NCBI GenBank assembly: GCA_009792885.1
Contig: WMCF01000014.1
Coordinates: 16,318,049 to 16,382,048 of the forward strand
Length of the DNA stretch: 64,000 bases
Direction of reading: 5' to 3'
DNA from: Eremophila alpestris peregrina
Lineage: Eukaryota; Chordata; Aves; Passeriformes; Alaudidae
Positions within the stretch are counted from its first letter, which is position 1. Every line of letters starts with the position of its first letter. Position numbers and translations under genes: made by a program. Positions 60,571 to 64,000 of this stretch are shown here, one piece after another. The notes beneath the pieces were generated by a model. That model made no database searches. It was not told the origin of the DNA and saw only the letters and a list, made by a program, of their open reading frames with translations.

Positions 60571-62140
60571 AAAACACAGTGAGACTAACCTTTTTGATAT
60601 AAACCAGAATCCTTCCCAATCCCAGCACTGCTGAGGGCCCAAGTCAATCAATTAATCTAAAAATAAATGGTAGTGTTACTGCAGGAAAGAACTAGTTGGT
60701 GTTTCAATACAGTGTATACTTTCAGATTTGTTGAGGTATATTTTTAAAAATATCCTTTTTTTTTTTCTGTGATTTGGTGTGTTTTTTAGAGGTAGAAAAT
60801 ATATGCAGTGCAAAAGTCAAGTTTTTACTTCACAGGTGTGACATTCAGATGATGTGTAGAAAATATTTCTCTTTTCTTGTTGTGCTAGAAGATAAATGGG
60901 TAATACCACAGTAAGATTCTTCTTCGGTAATGAAAATTTCTTGTTCAAAAATATCTGTGAAGTTGGTTCTTTGATAGTTCTGGAGGGGAAGAAAAATTTC
61001 CAACCTTTTTTACCTCTGGCATTAAGGATGACATAATACATGTTCTTGAATATATTTAGCACACAGAAAAGCTGTGAGGAAGCTGTTACCAGTAATGGAC
61101 TGCAGTAAGTTTGTTGAAATGATGGTTTGTATAGATTTCCTCACAAAACTTTGCTATTTATTTATTTTAATTGCAGGATTTGTGCTTACAGACTTGTTCA
61201 AAAGAATAAGAGTAAGCTATTTTGCTTTGTGTTAACTTCCGCAAGACATGCAAATGATCAAAACTATTACCTAGAATACTCCTGAATATACTGTATTTAT
61301 TTCAATATTTAGTTTATTTCTGAAACTAGAGTAATTTTCCTGCAGTAAATGCAGAAAATAGCAAATTATTCCTTTAATTTAAATTACTCTTTTCTTTATC
61401 CTGTAATACTAAAATGATAAAATACTCTGATTTCCTCTCCCATAAAAACCTTAATGAAGACCCAAAGAAGTAGAGGTCCACAGAGATATTGATTTTAGCA
61501 TAACAATGCAATGTAAGGTAGAGATATGTGGGTTTGGTATGAGAGCTGAAGATAAAAAAGGTAGGCATACAGGCTGCAGGGCAGAGATGGTATTATAAGA
61601 AATGAGACATAGGCTGACATCAGGAACTTTGTGGCTATAAACAACTCTCCAATAGTCTGTGAAAGACATGCAGACATGGACCTAAGCAAAACCAATTTCA
61701 AGGGTACCAAACAGAACAAAATAAAAGCATTTAAACAACATAAAAATGTATAACAAATAGGAAATTAGTGTGTGATGTTTTTTTACAAACTAAAAAAGAA
61801 AGTGCAAGGTGTAAGAGCATGCTGCCAAACATTTTAAAGCTACCCTAAGCAGACTCTACTTTGAGGAATAAGAAGCCATCAGCATCCCCAGCAAAGGACT
61901 TGACATGCTGTCAACTTGAGGAACCCTTCACCTGCTCAGACAGACTGAAGCAGTGTTTCCAATCCCACTCAGACCAGTGCTGTTGACTTTGCAATCAGAG
62001 TACAGGGAAGGGCAGGATTTGCTAAGTTCAGATTATTAATTTAAGTGGCATTAAATAAAAGGGAAAACACTAAATGTGAATATGAAACTTTATCATTGAA
62101 AATTTCAATAATTTTAATGAATAGTGATATTGTTAATTAT
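60571..62140. other. unique AT-rich DNA, no gene seen
   Basis: No transposon or exon recognised. Several short overlapping frames near 61374-61719 (minus) look like chance. Confidence 0.4.
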
Positions 62141-63190
62141 TGTTCTCGTGGTTTGACACTGGCCAAACACCAGGCCACACGAAAAAACACCCATGAGAAG
62201 TCACTCACTCACTCTCACCTGCCACAGCTGGGCAGAGGAGAGAAAAATTTAAACTAAGGGTTCATGAGTTGAGATAAGGACCTGTTCAAAACACTCCAAG
62301 GGCAAAACAGGCTCAACTTAAAATTACAAAATGAGTTTGTTACTAATAAAATCAGAAAAGGATAATGAGAACTGAAAATAAGAAGTAAAATAAGCCCTTA
62401 AAAACACCTTTTCTTCCCCCAACGCCTCCCTTCTTCCCACTGACAATGCAGGGAGACAGGGCATGGGCGTTATAGTCAGTTTGTCACCTGAGTCTTTCTT
62501 CCACTGTTCTGGGAGAAGAGTCCTTTCCCTACTACACTGTAAGGTCCCTTCCCATGGGAGACAGTTCTCCATGAACTTCTCCAGCGTGGGTCTCATCTTA
62601 CAAGCAGCAGTCCTCCCAAAACTGCTTCAGCGTGAGTCCCTTCAATGGGCAGACACTCCTCCCAAAACTGCTGTGGCGTGGGCCACTCTTCCAGGCGTGC
62701 AGTCCTCCAAGGACAGGCTGCTCCAGCCAGGAAACAAACACCCTCTCTTTGCCAGCTCTCCCACAGGATCACAGCCTCCAGGAAGCATGGGCACCTCCTG
62801 CAGAGGCTGTGAGTGGATCTCTGAATCCCCTGTGGGCTGCAGGGGCACAGCTGCTTCACCATGTTCATCACCATGGCCTGCAGAGGAATGTCAGCTCTGG
62901 AACCTGGAGCACCTCCTGCCCCTCCTTCTCCACTGACCTTGTTGTCTCCATGTTGTTTCCTTCACATGTTCTCACCTCCTTCTCCTCTTCTCTGGCTAGC
63001 AAAAAACTGTGCCCTACTTTGTTTTGATTTTCTTCTTAAATATATTATCACAGAGGCATCACCAACATCTCTAATTGACCCATGAGGGATTGGCTCTGCT
63101 GGACATGGTGGAAGCTTCTAACAGCTTCTCACAGAAACCACCTCTGTGGCCACCCAGCTACCAAAAACCAGGCCATGCAAAACCAACACA
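62141..63190 (-). mobile_element. LTR, ERV-L-like, antisense (probably solo)
   Basis: On the minus strand it starts TGTGTTGGTTTTGCATGG at 63190, sharing its first 14 bases with the family at 35728 and 46422, and ends CAAACCACGAGAACA at 62141. A TATA-like AATATATTTAAG lies near 63035 (minus). The middle contains a loosely repeated motif on the plus strand (CTCCCAAAACTGCT, GCGTGGGC/GCGTGAG) near 62580-62700. Flanks ATTAT and ACTGT do not form a clean duplication, so the edges are provisional. Open frames inside it (for example 62463-62936) are non-coding shadows. Confidence 0.75.
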
Positions 63191-64000
63191 ACTGTCTATA
63201 TTCACTTTCTGCAATACCTAGACCTACAATGCTGCTATCATCACTACTAGTAATTTTATTGGACTGCTAAAATTGCAAATACACTAGCAATATGTTCTTG
63301 CCTTTATATATGGGGTATGTTTCTTTTTCACCCATAAAAAGATTCTGAATGTAGGAAAAACACACGTTCCTTTTCCTTTGTCATATTTGATCTTTTGCAT
63401 CTGATGGTGAGTGCATTCCACGTAGAAAAATCCTGGTGTTAGACTTAAAACCATTGTTCTCCCTAAAATGTTCATCACATATTTCAAATTGTATGACTAA
63501 TTGTACAGATGGATCACCAGCTGTACCAAGAATCTTCCTTGGTTCGGCCAAAGACAACATTATAAATGATGTTCTTGGAAACTGTCTCTCCTTTTAGTAA
63601 GACAAAATGTGGATGGACAGTTTAAATTGAGAAAGAGAAATAACAAGTGTCTCTTGAGAGTTTAGTCTAGCTAATAAGAGAGAATATCCAAATAAAGTGA
63701 GCCAGGTCCATCAAATGTAGACCTGGAAATGAACAACACTTCCTAAAGTAGTGTTTTCTGTTCTTTCAGACAAAAATTATATATCAGAGGATCTTTTATG
63801 TGTATATATTTTGTCAGCTAGAGAGAAACAGCGGTGAACAGATACTCCCCCAGCATCTTGATTAAGACTTTTAATTAGTAATCCAGCTTGCAATATCAGG
63901 TAAGCTATTGAATAGGGATGGACAAGGCATAGATGCAAATATTGTCAGGTAAAACGGATCTTAATATCCCATCAGTGGCATTAAAGCTGCTGTGCTAGTG
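63191..64000. other. unique AT-rich DNA, no gene seen
   Basis: No repeat or exon recognised up to the window end. Confidence 0.4.

Noticed and set aside
62463..62936. 157-codon open frame and overlapping frames on both strands
   Set aside because: They overlap the antisense LTR 62141-63190 in several frames at once, as expected from stop-poor GC-rich LTR sequence.

Overview
This is vertebrate, almost certainly bird (probably songbird), nuclear DNA. It is AT-rich, carries several CR1 LINE fragments, one with the classic CR1 tail of short ATTCTGTG-like repeats, and is loaded with solo LTRs of the ERV-L and ERV-K type that typify passerine genomes. I found no convincing host protein-coding exon, tRNA or rRNA. 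The longest open frames outside repeats look like chance frames. The window reads as a gene desert or the inside of a very long intron.

Layout. 1-5.66 kb: unique AT-rich DNA with one solo LTR (1961-2591). 5.67-6.99 kb: CR1 fragment. 7-9.67 kb: unique. 9.67-19.49 kb: the richest part, a decayed antisense class III (ERV-L-like) provirus with gag, protease, RT, RNase H and integrase remnants. It is interrupted by sense-strand elements: a solo LTR in the RNase H/integrase region, a second solo LTR exactly between protease and RT, a class II (ERV-K-like) LTR plus integrase plus 3' LTR block, and a 2-kb CR1. 19.5-28.1 kb: unique, with a notable hairpin near 21.77 kb and a possible conserved non-coding block near 25.5-26.1 kb. 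28.15-31.2 kb: an old CR1 split by a solo LTR. 31.2-45 kb: mostly unique, with solo LTR 35728-36833, a (ATCC)n microsatellite and a CR1 tail at 45.1 kb. 46.4-47.8 kb: GC-rich solo LTR. 51.2-56.5 kb: antisense CR1 5' segment, two solo LTRs, a tiny CR1 tail and a class II solo LTR. 58-60.6 kb: two solo LTRs. 62.1-63.2 kb: one antisense LTR.

Many LTR boundaries are set by target-site duplications (TSDs) read directly from the flanks: ACCTG, TAGAT, TCCTT, CACAT/CACGT, GATCT, TCCTG/TCTTG and TACAT (5 bp, fitting ERV-L) and GATAAT, TTTTGG, GGATAT/GGATCT and CTGGTA/CTGGTC (6 bp, fitting ERV-K). These allow a relative order of insertion. All retroviral and LINE coding remnants are broken, and several catalytic motifs are visibly mutated. 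I see no evidence of an undescribed functional system. The most unusual observations are the odd, apparently inverted LTR tip at the 3' side of the antisense provirus, the mismatched LTRs around the ERV-K integrase remnant, and the long near-perfect hairpin at 21.7 kb.
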